Under the pieces are notes generated by a model. The model ran no database searches. It was not told the origin of the DNA and saw only the letters and a program-made list of their open reading frames with translations. The position numbers and the translations under genes were made by a program. Positions 33,753 to 43,083 of a stretch of DNA of 64,000 nt are shown in pieces. The first letter of the stretch is position 1. Every line of letters starts with the position of its first letter. The DNA is taken from contig JAJZVO010000001.1 of assembly GCA_021845665.1 (NCBI GenBank), positions 89,392 through 153,391 of the forward strand, given 5' to 3'. The DNA is from Bacteroidota bacterium. Its GTDB lineage: Bacteria > Bacteroidota > Ignavibacteria > Kryptoniales > JAKASW01.

Positions 33753-35006
33753 TCATTTGTTTATGACGAGCTGGTTGACATTTCCAAAGTTGTCGTACGA
33801 CGACGTCACGACCCTGTCGCCCGGCTTCAGCCCGCTTAAGACTTCGAAGTAATCCGGATTTTGCCGTCCAAGGCTGATGCTCCTTCTCACGGCAACGTTC
33901 CCCGAGCCGTTAAGGATAAAAACCCATTGCCCGCCGGTCGCCTGGTAAAAACCTCCTCGCGCCAACAGCAACGCTTTAGTCCTCTCACTTAGCTGAAGCC
34001 TCACCTGGAGTGTCTGTCCCCGTCTTATTCCATCGGGAACCCGACCCAGGAAGTTCATATCGACCTGGAACTTTCCACCCGTAACCTCGGGATATACTTT
34101 AGTCACTATGAGTTTGTAGTCACTGTCATTTATCGTAACGGTGGCGTGCAATCCCCCGACAACCCGCGCGATGTAGAACTCGTCGATATCGGCTCTCACC
34201 TTGAACCCATCTAGTGCATCGATGACACCGAGCTGGTCTCCCGGATTTTTCGATTGACCTATCTCGGCATTCAGAGAAGTAAGCTGACCACCAATCGGCG
34301 CCTTAACGGTAAGGTTGTCGATCGTCTCCCTTATCAATCGCAGATTCTGCTCCATCCTCGTAATCGAGGAGGCAATTTGTGAAATCTGAGACACTCCGAG
34401 GAGCGAATCCTGCTCGTAGTTTCTTCGCGCCAACTCTTCCTGCTCAAGCGCCTGATGGTAATTGTTGTACGCCAGTTCATAGTCCTGTACGGAGATGAGT
34501 TTCCTGTCGAACATCTTCTTCTGGCGCTCAAAATTTTCATTATAGTTAGTCAGCTGATATACGGCGCTGACGAGCGCATTCTGGAGCGAGATACTATTCT
34601 CCTGAATCTGAAGACGCGTGTTCCGTGCGTCGTTTATCTGCTGATAAGCAAACGTCTCCTGCTGGAGTGCATTCAGCTTAACATTGGTATTAGAAAGCTT
34701 CAGAAGTTTCTGACCTTTCTTGACGATTGTTCCCTCTTCGACATATTTCGCCTCCACTATGCCACCCTGGATCGCGTCAAGGTAATACGAGGTCTTGGGC
34801 ATAACTGTCCCGGTTACAGGGATGAATTCCTGAAAGTCACCTTCCCTTACGGTGGATATTGTTATCTTGTCCGCGTCGACATTCAGTTTGGACCCGCTGT
34901 CTGAAATTATCATCGCTATCAACACGATGAACAACGCGACTCCGCTCGCGTATATCCAGAATCGCGTCCTCTTGTAGAATGGCTTCTTTTCGATCTTCCT
35001 GTCCAA
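33753..35006 (-). CDS. Membrane fusion (HlyD/MacA-like) periplasmic adaptor
   Basis: 417 residues: one N-terminal TM (about 16-34), half a lipoyl domain (VTGTVMPKTSYYLDAIQGG, YVEEGTIVKKGQKLLKL), a coiled-coil hairpin of about 130 residues (NALQQETFAYQQINDARN to MEQNLRLIRETIDNL), the second lipoyl half (VKAPIGGQLTSLNAEIGQ) and beta-barrel/membrane-proximal domains. Such adaptors join inner-membrane MacB-like pumps to an outer-membrane TolC channel; no TolC gene is in the window. The start is a TTG at 35006 with AGAAGGC seven bases ahead; no ATG or GTG fits. It is the first gene of the export operon, about 50 bp below the putative sigma-54 promoter, and the only adaptor for nine permeases. Confidence 0.92.
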   Translation of the reverse strand: MDRKIEKKPFYKRTRFWIYASGVALFIVLIAMIISDSGSKLNVDADKITISTVREGDFQEFIPVTGTVMPKTSYYLDAIQGGIVEAKYVEEGTIVKKGQKLLKLSNTNVKLNALQQETFAYQQINDARNTRLQIQENSISLQNALVSAVYQLTNYNENFERQKKMFDRKLISVQDYELAYNNYHQALEQEELARRNYEQDSLLGVSQISQIASSITRMEQNLRLIRETIDNLTVKAPIGGQLTSLNAEIGQSKNPGDQLGVIDALDGFKVRADIDEFYIARVVGGLHATVTINDSDYKLIVTKVYPEVTGGKFQVDMNFLGRVPDGIRRGQTLQVRLQLSERTKALLLARGGFYQATGGQWVFILNGSGNVAVRRSISLGRQNPDYFEVLSGLKPGDRVVTSSYDNFGNVNQLVINK

Positions 35007-35068
35007 CTGAATGCCTTCTCTCTCAACGACTGAGCAGCTTCTTGAACTTATGATTATGATAATTGAAG

Positions 35069-35084
35069 TACAACTGGTGTGCCA
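35069..35084 (-). promoter_or_regulatory. Putative sigma-54 (-24/-12) promoter of the export operon
   Basis: Minus strand reads TGGCACA-CCAG-TTGTA against the consensus TGGCACG-N4-TTGC(A/T): all six bases of TGGCAC, exact spacing, and TTG match; the last G of the -24 box and the C of the -12 box do not. Predicted transcription start near 35058, 50 bases before the adaptor start. A sigma-54 activator gene is divergent from it. Confidence 0.6.
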
Positions 35085-35166
35085 TCAAACTGTCAGTGGA
35101 TGCGGGACGGATTTCCATCTTTTTAAATGAATTTGAATGTTTCATCGAATAGTGAGAAGTTACGGG

Positions 35167-35202
35167 TGTTCGGAATCGGACGGCAGCGCCCGATAGCGGA
35201 CA
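35167..35202. promoter_or_regulatory. Palindrome, possible enhancer site for the sigma-54 activator
   Basis: TGTTCGGAATCGG (35167-35179) and CCGATAGCGGACA (35190-35202) are inverted copies matching at 10 of 13 positions, with a 10-bp spacer. They lie about 100 bp upstream of the -24/-12 element, the usual distance for NtrC-family enhancer sites. The remaining intergenic DNA to 35486 shows no gene. Confidence 0.45.
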
Positions 35203-35486
35203 GTGGCGTGAGGAAGAAAATGAAGAGGGATGAGATTGACAGCAGACATCCGCGGGCTTCTCAAGAACTGCAGTGACTTTCCTTTGAGAGATCGAATTTA
35301 CAGATCGTATGTCAGGTGCAGAAAGATATCTTCGATATCGTATAAGTTAATCGAAACAAGAAGACGCGAAACGGCGCAAGAGAGCCCCGGGACTTTCGGT
35401 GGCCCTAGTTTCATCCTCCGTGCTCCATCCTCCGTGATTCCTTTCAACGATTTACACAAATACACAACCAGCGAGACCCAAAGCTC

Positions 35487-36863
35487 ATGGCCAACAAAAC
35501 CGGTAAGATCCTCATAATCGACGACGACGAAGACGTACTCTATTCGGCCCGGCTTCTTCTGAAGCAATACTACTCGATCACACGGACCGAGAAAGACCCG
35601 GGGCAGATTCCTTCAATCCTTAGAGATGAACGATACGACGTGATTCTTCTCGATATGAATTTTTCGGGAGATGCGACGAGCGGGACGGAAGGATTCGATT
35701 GGCTCAGGAAAATTTTGGAGATCGATCGAGCTGCCGTCGTGGTCCTCATAACGGCATACGGCAATATCGAGATGGCGGTAAAGGCTATCAAGGAAGGGGC
35801 TATCGATTTCGTTTTGAAACCGTGGCAAAATGAAAAGCTCCTCGCTACGGTCTCTTCCGCAATGAGACTTAGCGAATCAAAACAGGAAATCGAGGATCTA
35901 CGCTCCAAGCAGAAGCAACTCACAAGCGATCTCGACAGCCGGTATCAGGAAATCATCGGCGCATCCGATGAGATGCAAAAAGTCTTCAGCACGATTTCGA
36001 AAGTAGCTTCGACGGATGCCAACGTTCTCATAGTCGGCGAGAATGGTACAGGCAAAGAACTGGTAGCCAGGGCAATCCATAGGAAGTCCAAACGCAATGG
36101 GAATATCTTCCTTGGCGTCGATGTCGGATCCCTGAGTGAAAGTCTCTTTGAGAGCGAGCTCTTCGGACATGTGAAGGGCGCCTTCACAGACGCGAAGGAG
36201 GATAAAGTCGGCCGTTTCGAGATAGCGTCCGGCGGTACGTTATTCCTTGACGAGATCGGGAATCTCACAAAAAATCTGCAGATGAAACTTCTGACGGTCC
36301 TGCAAAACAGACAAGTCACGAGGCTCGGCGCGAATATCCCGAAACCGATCGACATAAGACTCATCTGTGCGACTAACCTTCCTGCCGAAGAGATCAGATC
36401 CGAGGAGAGGTTCCGGCAGGACCTACTCTACCGGATTAACACCGTCGAAATACAGCTCCCCCCGCTTAGAAAGCGCACCGATGACATTCCTCTCCTTGCG
36501 TACCATTTCATACAAACGTACTCACAGAAATACGGTAAGCCCCTCAAACGATTTGACGACGACGCGATGCAGCAACTTCACAGGTACCGATGGCCCGGTA
36601 ATGTCCGGGAGCTTCAGCACTTGATTGAGAGGATCGTCATACTCAACGACTCGGAGACGCTTACCGCAAAGGACATCAATTTGTCGCCGGCAGTTACCCA
36701 GGGTGAGGCGATCCCTTTCAACAATTATCAGCTTGAAGAGGCGGAAAAAATACTGATAATAAAGGCAGTCAGCAAACATGACGGGAACCTGACGAGGGCG
36801 GCGAAGGATCTCGGAATAACGCGCGCGGCGCTGTACAGAAGATTGGAGAAATACGGGCTCTAG
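35487..36863 (+). CDS. Sigma-54-dependent response regulator (NtrC family)
   Basis: 458 residues. Receiver domain (1-125) with phosphate-accepting Asp56 (ILLDMN) and acidic pocket IDDDED; AAA+ domain with Walker A GENGTGKE (184-191), Walker B TLFLDE (251-256) and arginine-finger region RFRQDLLYRIN; C-terminal Fis-type HTH (NLTRAAKDLGITRAALYRRL). The sigma-54 contact loop reads GAFTDA (231-236) instead of GAFTGA; this Asp variant is common in Bacteroidota-type regulators. Phosphorylated by the kinase encoded next, it should activate -24/-12 promoters, most likely the one upstream of the divergent adaptor gene. Confidence 0.95.
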   Translation: MANKTGKILIIDDDEDVLYSARLLLKQYYSITRTEKDPGQIPSILRDERYDVILLDMNFSGDATSGTEGFDWLRKILEIDRAAVVVLITAYGNIEMAVKAIKEGAIDFVLKPWQNEKLLATVSSAMRLSESKQEIEDLRSKQKQLTSDLDSRYQEIIGASDEMQKVFSTISKVASTDANVLIVGENGTGKELVARAIHRKSKRNGNIFLGVDVGSLSESLFESELFGHVKGAFTDAKEDKVGRFEIASGGTLFLDEIGNLTKNLQMKLLTVLQNRQVTRLGANIPKPIDIRLICATNLPAEEIRSEERFRQDLLYRINTVEIQLPPLRKRTDDIPLLAYHFIQTYSQKYGKPLKRFDDDAMQQLHRYRWPGNVRELQHLIERIVILNDSETLTAKDINLSPAVTQGEAIPFNNYQLEEAEKILIIKAVSKHDGNLTRAAKDLGITRAALYRRLEKYGL

Positions 36864-36951
36864 GAAAGGACATAGCCGGCCAGGCACCATCAGCGACAGT
36901 CCAACGGCCACCCAACGAGCTCGTGTAAGCAGATGAAAGGAGTCTGAAGGG

Positions 36952-38340
36952 ATGGTTCTAAAACGCTTCAGCGTCGTCGTAATTATCAGAACTGTAATCC
37001 TGTGCCTGAGTGTCTTTCTCCTGATATATCTCCTTACGGGCACATCGTTCGTCGCCACACCGTTTATCGTAGCTCTTCTCGTAATAGGACAGATCTACCT
37101 GCTGATCCAGTATGTTCAAAAGACCAATCGTGAACTTGCCAGGTTCTTCGATTCGATAAGGTACTCCGACTTTTCACAGAGTTTCCGCCCAACCGTTAAG
37201 GGTTCCTCGTTTGAGGAACTCAACAATGCCCTTGCACAGGTGATCGAGCAATTCAGGAAAACGCGCGGAGAGAAGGAAGAGCAGTATCGCTACCTTCAGA
37301 TAGTTGTTCAACACGTAGGTGTCGGTCTCATGGCTTTCACCGATGACGGCAAAATCGAGCTCATCAACACCGCCGCAAAAAAACTACTTAGGGTGAACAA
37401 TGTCCAAAACGTGAGCGAGCTCGGTGCAACGAGTGCGCCGCTTGTCAAAGCACTGGATGGAATAAAAGCGGGCGAGAACCTGCTCGTTAAATACGTGAGC
37501 GATAACGAGCTATTCCAACTCTCCATATACGCCACAGAATTCAAGATGCAGGGCAATCAATACAAACTCGTCTCGCTGGCAAATATCCAGAACGAACTCG
37601 AAGAACGCGAGATGCAGGCGTGGCAGAATCTCATCAGGGTGCTTACCCACGAAATCATGAACTCAGTGACGCCGATCATCTCACTTTCGTCGACCGCGAG
37701 TTCTCTGCTCGAAGGGATAATGCCCGAAGGCGGCCGGGATAATGGGGACGCAGGCGTATTGAAGACGGAAAGGTCAGAAAAGGCTGCCGACTCACTAAAC
37801 GACGTCAAAGGGGCGCTGGATACGATCTCCAAGCGCAGCCTGGGGCTGCTTCACTTCGTCGATGATTACAGAAACCTTACCCGCATTCCGACGCCAAATT
37901 TCCAGACCGTCAAGATGGCTGAACTGTTTGACCGAATACAGAAACTCTTTGCCGATCGTTTCCAGAATTGGGGAATCAATTGCTCTGCAGTGGTAAGTCC
38001 GCCTGAACTCGAACTCACAGTTGATCCCGATCTGGTTGAGCAGGTGCTAATAAATCTGATCATGAACTCCATCGGCGCCGTATCGGGTGCCGCCCATCCG
38101 GAAATACGGCTCACCGCCAGAACGGATAACAGGGGCGGGACTTTGATTCAGGTAGCAGACAACGGGCACGGGATCCCTGAGGAGCTGCAGGAAAAAATAT
38201 TCATCCCGTTCTTCACGACACGAAAGGATGGATCCGGTGTCGGTTTGAGCTTGTCGCGCCAGATAATGCGCGCACACAAGGGAAGCTTAACCGTGAGCTC
38301 TCTACCGGGACAAGAGACCATCTTCACGCTCAGGTTCTGA
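36952..38340 (+). CDS. Membrane sensor histidine kinase, partner of the sigma-54 regulator
   Basis: 462 residues: two TMs near the N-terminus (about 9-28 and 33-53) with almost no periplasmic loop, a linker, a PAS-like domain (about 112-215, QHVGVGLMAFTDDGKIELIN), a HisKA-like helix with His233 (VLTHEIMNSVTPI), and HATPase boxes N (LINLIMNSIGA), G1 (VADNGHGIP) and G2 (GSGVGLSLS). The lack of a sensing loop suggests it reads the membrane or a cytosolic signal. AAGGAG and GAAGGG lie before the ATG. It follows the regulator by 88 bp in the same direction. Confidence 0.94.
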   Translation: MVLKRFSVVVIIRTVILCLSVFLLIYLLTGTSFVATPFIVALLVIGQIYLLIQYVQKTNRELARFFDSIRYSDFSQSFRPTVKGSSFEELNNALAQVIEQFRKTRGEKEEQYRYLQIVVQHVGVGLMAFTDDGKIELINTAAKKLLRVNNVQNVSELGATSAPLVKALDGIKAGENLLVKYVSDNELFQLSIYATEFKMQGNQYKLVSLANIQNELEEREMQAWQNLIRVLTHEIMNSVTPIISLSSTASSLLEGIMPEGGRDNGDAGVLKTERSEKAADSLNDVKGALDTISKRSLGLLHFVDDYRNLTRIPTPNFQTVKMAELFDRIQKLFADRFQNWGINCSAVVSPPELELTVDPDLVEQVLINLIMNSIGAVSGAAHPEIRLTARTDNRGGTLIQVADNGHGIPEELQEKIFIPFFTTRKDGSGVGLSLSRQIMRAHKGSLTVSSLPGQETIFTLRF

Positions 38341-38349
38341 CGACATCCC

Positions 38350-38988
38350 CTATTTCGGTTGGTACACCCCTTCAGCCACGGCTCCGCTGAAACACATCCT
38401 CACTATGTCGTCGTCCGCACCTGAGATGTACCTTCTCATTCTGCGGTCGAGGACCTCGTAATGTCTGACTGTGTTCAGGTAATCTCCTATGTAATCGAGA
38501 TTCTCATCAGTCGTCATCCATCCGCTTCCGTCGAAGCGCGAGAGATCTACCGGGTTGGAGTAACTACGAAGCGTCATTTCTCCTTCTATATTGAAATAGA
38601 AAGGGAAATACGACATCGCTAATTCTCTGATCGACCTGAACACAGGATCTCGGTACCTGAGCATTGTCGTATTTGATTTCGCGACGGCGCCGTAGTATTT
38701 CCCCCCCTTGAAGAGGGCGATCACATGATCGTCGTCGTTCTGCGCAATCATGTCGACTATCAGAGGCGTCCGCCCGATCATCCTCAAAGCGGCAGCAGCA
38801 AAAAGAGCGCCCTCGAAGCAGTTCGCCTTTCCCTCTTCCATAACCATTCTCGGAGAACTTGTACCGGGTATCTCATCATAACTGATGCTGTTAAGAAAAT
38901 CCTGAATGTCGTGAGGTTTCCTGAAACGCTTAAGTATATTGAGATCTTTTTTCCTAAAGGCAATCGATGCGTGTCCTTTATTTGCCAT
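38350..38988 (-). CDS. Transglutaminase-like protein of unknown role
   Basis: 212 residues, no signal peptide. The centre looks like a small transglutaminase/NlpC-like fold: Cys in GKANCFEGALFAAAALRMIG, His in NDDDHVIALFKGGKYYGAV, with Asp candidates following. The Cys-His arrangement suggests an amidase or transglutaminase-like hydrolase, but the substrate is not apparent and the assignment rests on these motifs alone. It is convergent with the histidine kinase gene (9 bp apart) and divergent from the GH20 gene. Confidence 0.6.
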   Translation of the reverse strand: MANKGHASIAFRKKDLNILKRFRKPHDIQDFLNSISYDEIPGTSSPRMVMEEGKANCFEGALFAAAALRMIGRTPLIVDMIAQNDDDHVIALFKGGKYYGAVAKSNTTMLRYRDPVFRSIRELAMSYFPFYFNIEGEMTLRSYSNPVDLSRFDGSGWMTTDENLDYIGDYLNTVRHYEVLDRRMRRYISGADDDIVRMCFSGAVAEGVYQPK

Positions 38989-39073
38989 GTCAGAGTTCCC
39001 ATCGGTTATTCAGACTTGTTGTTTAATCTACTATATTGAACCGACAATTCATTCTAACCTTCGAGGTCTTGAC

Positions 39074-41827
39074 ATGTACCACAATGCTCATCTTTCCAGA
39101 TTCTCACTCATTTTCTCAGCGATCATCTTTTCAGTTGCCGTTAGCATGCAGGCTGCAACTGCAAGGGTTATCAAGCCTGGGCAGGACGAACCGGCACAGC
39201 AGCGGCTGCTATTGATTCCAACTCCCAGACACGTTTCGATTCATAAAGGTCATTTCACAATAGCGGCTTCTGACAAAATCATGCTTGCCCGCCCGTTCAA
39301 TAGCGCAGACCAGTTTTCGGCCAGGCAGCTTGTCGATGAGATACAAGCCGATCTGAATGTCACGGTAGGAACTACTTCCAGGCTCGCAGGAAGAGTTTTC
39401 CTGTTGGGCAAAATCAAGGAAAATCCGGTAATAGAGCGTGAACTTCACGCGCTGAGAATTCAAGTACCGGATTCACTCGGAGATCAGGGATATATTCTTA
39501 ACGTCTCGAAAGACAGAGTGCTTGTCGCGGCCAATACTTCGACTGGAATCTTCTATGGCGTCCAGACACTCAAACAAATCATCCGCGCCAATCGCGTGGG
39601 CAACCAGATCCCCCGCCTCACGATAACCGACTGGCCGGCACTCGCGTATCGCGGTTGGATGGACGACATAAGCCGCGGGCCGATTCCGACAATGGCCCTT
39701 CTGAAGAAGGAGGTAAGAAAACTTGCTGAATATAAGCTGAACTTCTTCACGCTCTATACGGAAAATATTTTCAAGTTGGAGGCCTATCCCGACCTTGCGC
39801 CGCAAGACGGACTGACCGCCGACCAGGTTAAGGAGTTGACCAAATACGCAGAACCGTACCATATCCAGCTGGTCGGGAATTTTCAGTCATTCGGACACAT
39901 GTATAAAACCCTCAGCGATCCTTTCTATTACAAGATGCGTGAGACAGAAAATGTGCTATGCCCTGTCGTTCCGCAAACGTATCAGTTTCTCTCAAAAGTC
40001 TATTCCGAGATTGTCCCGGCATACTCCAGCAAATTCTTTAACATTAATTGCGACGAAACGTTTGATCTCGGGATGGGCAAGTCGAAAGCCCTCGTCGATA
40101 GTCTCGGTATCGGCACAGTTTACGCCGACCACATCAACAAGGTCTACGATCTCCTGACGCCTTATCATAAGACAATAATGATGTGGGGCGATATCGCCGA
40201 CGAAGACACATCGATTGTCGGCATGCTTCCAAAAAATATCATAATGCTCCCGTGGAACTACAGTCCCGCCAAAAGTTTCGACGGGATGATAAAACCCTTC
40301 GTGAACGACGGTTTCAGGTTCATGGTCGCGCCCGGGGTCGGATGCTGGAGCCAGATATGGCCAAGCCTGCAGAGCTCTGTCATCAACATATCAAACTTTG
40401 TCCGGGACGGCGCAAAGTACGGGACGATAGGCATGTTGAACACCGCCTGGGACGACGACGGCGAGAATTTCTTCAACTATAACTGGTTCGCAATGATTTG
40501 GGGAGCAGAGTGCTCCTGGAAGCCGGCGCCGCCGGATACAGGTTCAGCAGCTGACAACTATTTGGATGCGCGCCTGTCCCGCTTCGAAGACTCCTTCAAT
40601 GCGATTTTTTACGGGAACCCTGCCGACTCCGTGGCACAAACATTCTTTCGCCTAGATTCGATTCGCAGCTACCCGATCAGGAATATTTTGAGCGACCCCG
40701 GTTTCTGGAAGGAACCTCTCGACTTCACCGCGGATGAATCCAACGACTCGAATGCCACAAACAACCTGGCGGCGGGTTCAGCTGCGGCGCGCGTTCTCGA
40801 GCAGCTTAAGAACGAAAAGGCAGTGGCTAAGAGAAATGTCGGCTCACTCGATTATGCCATCTTCGCCGCAAGAAGGGTCGAGTTCGAAACACGCAAAAAT
40901 ATTTTCGGAATCAGACTCAGGCAGGCAATGATAAATCGCGATTCGGTTTCGCTGGCGGTCATCAGAAGCGAAATCAACCCGCTTCTCAATAAGCTGCACA
41001 GTCTCAAAATGGAGTACGTAAGACTCTGGGGGAAAGAAAACCGTACCTGGTGGCTCAACAAAATACTCGACCGGTATGACGAACTCGGAAACAGCCTAAT
41101 CAATCTTGACAAGACGGTAATCATTACACCTTCGAGCGACGTCGTCAACGGACTGAGGACGATAACGCTAAGCACTGTGTTCAACGACAAACCAATCTAC
41201 TACACGACCGACAACACGGTGCCTACGCTCGGCGCGAAGGTCTACACAGGACCGTTCACTATCGGCCATTCCTCTCCCATCCGCGCAGGTGTCGAAGAAT
41301 ACGGACAGGTTGTGGAAACTGCGCACGCGTACGTACTCGTCGACAAAGCTATCGGCAAGTTGTACAAGCTGGAATCAAAGTACAGCTCGTACGATCCGGC
41401 TTATGCAGCAGGTGGAGATTCCGCCCTGGTGGACGGGTTGCTCGGCGGGATGAATGTCCATGACGGCCGCTGGCAGGGCTACCAGGGACAGAACGTCAAC
41501 ATTATCCTGGATATGAAGAAAGAAACAAGTGTCAGAGAAGTCGGGATCCGATTCTTTCAAAACAGTTACGGGTGGATACTCCTGCCGAAGGAAGTGAAGG
41601 TACTCTTTTCCGATAATGGAACCGATTTCCATCAAGTGGCCGACATACAGAACACGATAAGTCCAGAACTGCACGGTACAATTATCCATGAATTCGAAGC
41701 ACACTTTGCCAAAGCAGAGACGAGGTACATCCAGGTTATCGGAGTCTATCCCGGTACGCTGCCGGCAGGTCACCCCGGAGCAGGAAGTCCCTCTTTCATG
41801 TTCTCAGACGAAGTGATAGTGAAGTAA
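39074..41827 (+). CDS. Secreted beta-N-acetylhexosaminidase, GH20
   Basis: 917 residues with signal peptide (FSLIFSAIIFSVAVSMQAATA). Order: GH20b N-terminal domain (about 45-180; LLIPTPRHVSIHKGHFTI), GH20 TIM barrel (about 190-500) with the catalytic Asp327-Glu328 pair in NINCDETFDL, a helical region, a chitobiase C-terminal-like module (PIYYTTDNTVPTLGAKVYTG), and a C-terminal F5/8 type C (discoidin-like) binding domain. It removes terminal GlcNAc or GalNAc from glycans or chito-oligomers outside the cytosol. The frame is open 45 codons upstream, but GAGGT before the ATG at 39074 and the signal peptide fix the start. Confidence 0.92.
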   Translation: MYHNAHLSRFSLIFSAIIFSVAVSMQAATARVIKPGQDEPAQQRLLLIPTPRHVSIHKGHFTIAASDKIMLARPFNSADQFSARQLVDEIQADLNVTVGTTSRLAGRVFLLGKIKENPVIERELHALRIQVPDSLGDQGYILNVSKDRVLVAANTSTGIFYGVQTLKQIIRANRVGNQIPRLTITDWPALAYRGWMDDISRGPIPTMALLKKEVRKLAEYKLNFFTLYTENIFKLEAYPDLAPQDGLTADQVKELTKYAEPYHIQLVGNFQSFGHMYKTLSDPFYYKMRETENVLCPVVPQTYQFLSKVYSEIVPAYSSKFFNINCDETFDLGMGKSKALVDSLGIGTVYADHINKVYDLLTPYHKTIMMWGDIADEDTSIVGMLPKNIIMLPWNYSPAKSFDGMIKPFVNDGFRFMVAPGVGCWSQIWPSLQSSVINISNFVRDGAKYGTIGMLNTAWDDDGENFFNYNWFAMIWGAECSWKPAPPDTGSAADNYLDARLSRFEDSFNAIFYGNPADSVAQTFFRLDSIRSYPIRNILSDPGFWKEPLDFTADESNDSNATNNLAAGSAAARVLEQLKNEKAVAKRNVGSLDYAIFAARRVEFETRKNIFGIRLRQAMINRDSVSLAVIRSEINPLLNKLHSLKMEYVRLWGKENRTWWLNKILDRYDELGNSLINLDKTVIITPSSDVVNGLRTITLSTVFNDKPIYYTTDNTVPTLGAKVYTGPFTIGHSSPIRAGVEEYGQVVETAHAYVLVDKAIGKLYKLESKYSSYDPAYAAGGDSALVDGLLGGMNVHDGRWQGYQGQNVNIILDMKKETSVREVGIRFFQNSYGWILLPKEVKVLFSDNGTDFHQVADIQNTISPELHGTIIHEFEAHFAKAETRYIQVIGVYPGTLPAGHPGAGSPSFMFSDEVIVK

Positions 41828-41836
41828 GAGATTTTG

Positions 41837-41860
41837 GGCGGCAGGATTGTTCCTGCCGCC
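41837..41860. terminator. Perfect hairpin between the GH20 and hypB genes
   Basis: GGCGGCAGGA-TTGT-TCCTGCCGCC, a perfect 10-bp stem ten bases after the GH20 stop. ATTTT precedes it on the plus strand (AAAAT following on the minus strand), and TCTCGTAATT follows. It probably ends transcription from the GH20 side; the gene on the other side also points towards it. Confidence 0.7.
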
Positions 41861-41966
41861 TCTCGTAATTCTTCGCACGGTTTAGAACCCTGCCTATGCG
41901 GGAGAAAAGAAAAAAAAGAGGTCCTCATTTACAGCTCTCAGACCCCCTGGGTTTAGATTGGGAGAG

Positions 41967-42626
41967 CTAATTATTGCCTCCACCGGCTCTCGCGAGCAAC
42001 CACTCCGACCACTCCCTGATTCCGGAACCTGTCGTACACGAAGTCTCAAAAACGGTAAGGTTAGGATTTATACGGAGAGCGTTCTTTCTCAATTCATCGA
42101 GATTAAAGTTCAGATATGGGACAAGATCGACCTTGTTTATGATAAGCACCGAGGCGTTTCTGAACATCGCCGGATATTTGAGAGGCTTGTCGTCCCCTTC
42201 CGTCGTGCTGGCAATTACTATTTTCATCGCCTCACCGAGATCATAGCCGGCCGGACAGACCAGGTTCCCCACGTTTTCGATAACAAGTAGGTCGGTCCCC
42301 TCGAGCTCCATTTTTCCGAGAGCATCCTGGACCAGTCTCGCCTCCAAATGACATCCGCCGTTCGTTACGATCTGCACTACCGGAACGCCGAACTTCGCCA
42401 CGCGCTGCGCATCGAGATCGGTTTGAACGTCTCCTTCGATGACGGCAACCCTGATCTTTCCGTTCAGATGCTCAAGTGTTTTCTCCAGCAGGCTCGTCTT
42501 GCCTGAGCCGGGCGAGCTGACAAGATTGATCACGAATATGCCGTCCCTTTCGAACAGCTCTCTGTTCTGCCGTGCCAGCTCGTCGTTTTTCTCGAGTACT
42601 TTTCGTTCAATTGTTATCACACTCAT
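41967..42626 (-). CDS. hypB: Hydrogenase nickel incorporation GTPase HypB
   Basis: 219 residues, SIMIBI-class GTPase that helps insert nickel into [NiFe] hydrogenases together with HypA. P-loop VSSPGSGKTS (about 36-45), metal-site motif NGGCHLEA, switch region NVGNLVCPAGYDLGEAMK, and NKVD for guanine recognition. The N-terminal His-rich nickel store found in some HypBs is absent. The ATG at 42626 overlaps the hypA end by 20 bp; an upstream start inside hypA is less likely. Confidence 0.95.
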   Translation of the reverse strand: MSVITIERKVLEKNDELARQNRELFERDGIFVINLVSSPGSGKTSLLEKTLEHLNGKIRVAVIEGDVQTDLDAQRVAKFGVPVVQIVTNGGCHLEARLVQDALGKMELEGTDLLVIENVGNLVCPAGYDLGEAMKIVIASTTEGDDKPLKYPAMFRNASVLIINKVDLVPYLNFNLDELRKNALRINPNLTVFETSCTTGSGIREWSEWLLARAGGGNN

Positions 42627-42966
42627 CTTCGACCTCAATCTCAATAACCTGTAATTCATTTCCGGAAATCACTTTAACATTTCCGCCGCCGCACGCCGCA
42701 CACTTAAATGTCATGCCGTCGACGATGGAGTCGGTCCCGCAGTCGAGGCAGTGGGCGACAATATCGCAGCGTTCAACTTCGAGCTTCGCACTCTCCATCT
42801 CTGTCCCATTTATCAGCGCCGTGAAGCAGAAATCGAGAGATTCAGGCACGACTCCGGCAAGCTCACCTACTCTCACCTTGACGCTCTTGAGCTTACCTCC
42901 TCCGTTTGCAGACATGCTACCTTTAACTATTTCGAGTATGTTCTCGGCTAATGCAAGTTCATGCAT
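42607..42966 (-). CDS. hypA: Hydrogenase nickel chaperone HypA
   Basis: 119 residues. The N-terminal MHE supplies the nickel-binding His2; the zinc site is CLDCG and CAACG. The protein hands nickel to the hydrogenase large subunit with HypB. The acidic C-terminus (EIEVEDECDNN) is longer than usual. Middle gene of hypC-hypA-hypB; no hydrogenase structural genes are in the window. Confidence 0.95.
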   Translation of the reverse strand: MHELALAENILEIVKGSMSANGGGKLKSVKVRVGELAGVVPESLDFCFTALINGTEMESAKLEVERCDIVAHCLDCGTDSIVDGMTFKCAACGGGNVKVISGNELQVIEIEVEDECDNN

Positions 42967-43083
42967 AGGATTGGATTGGGCAGCTTGATTTGTTTCACTT
43001 GTCTTCGGGATTCATTGTCTTTTGCGGTGCTGCGTCGCCGACGTGAAAACGTGGTGCACAGCTGCCGGGGCTACCGGGTTGCG

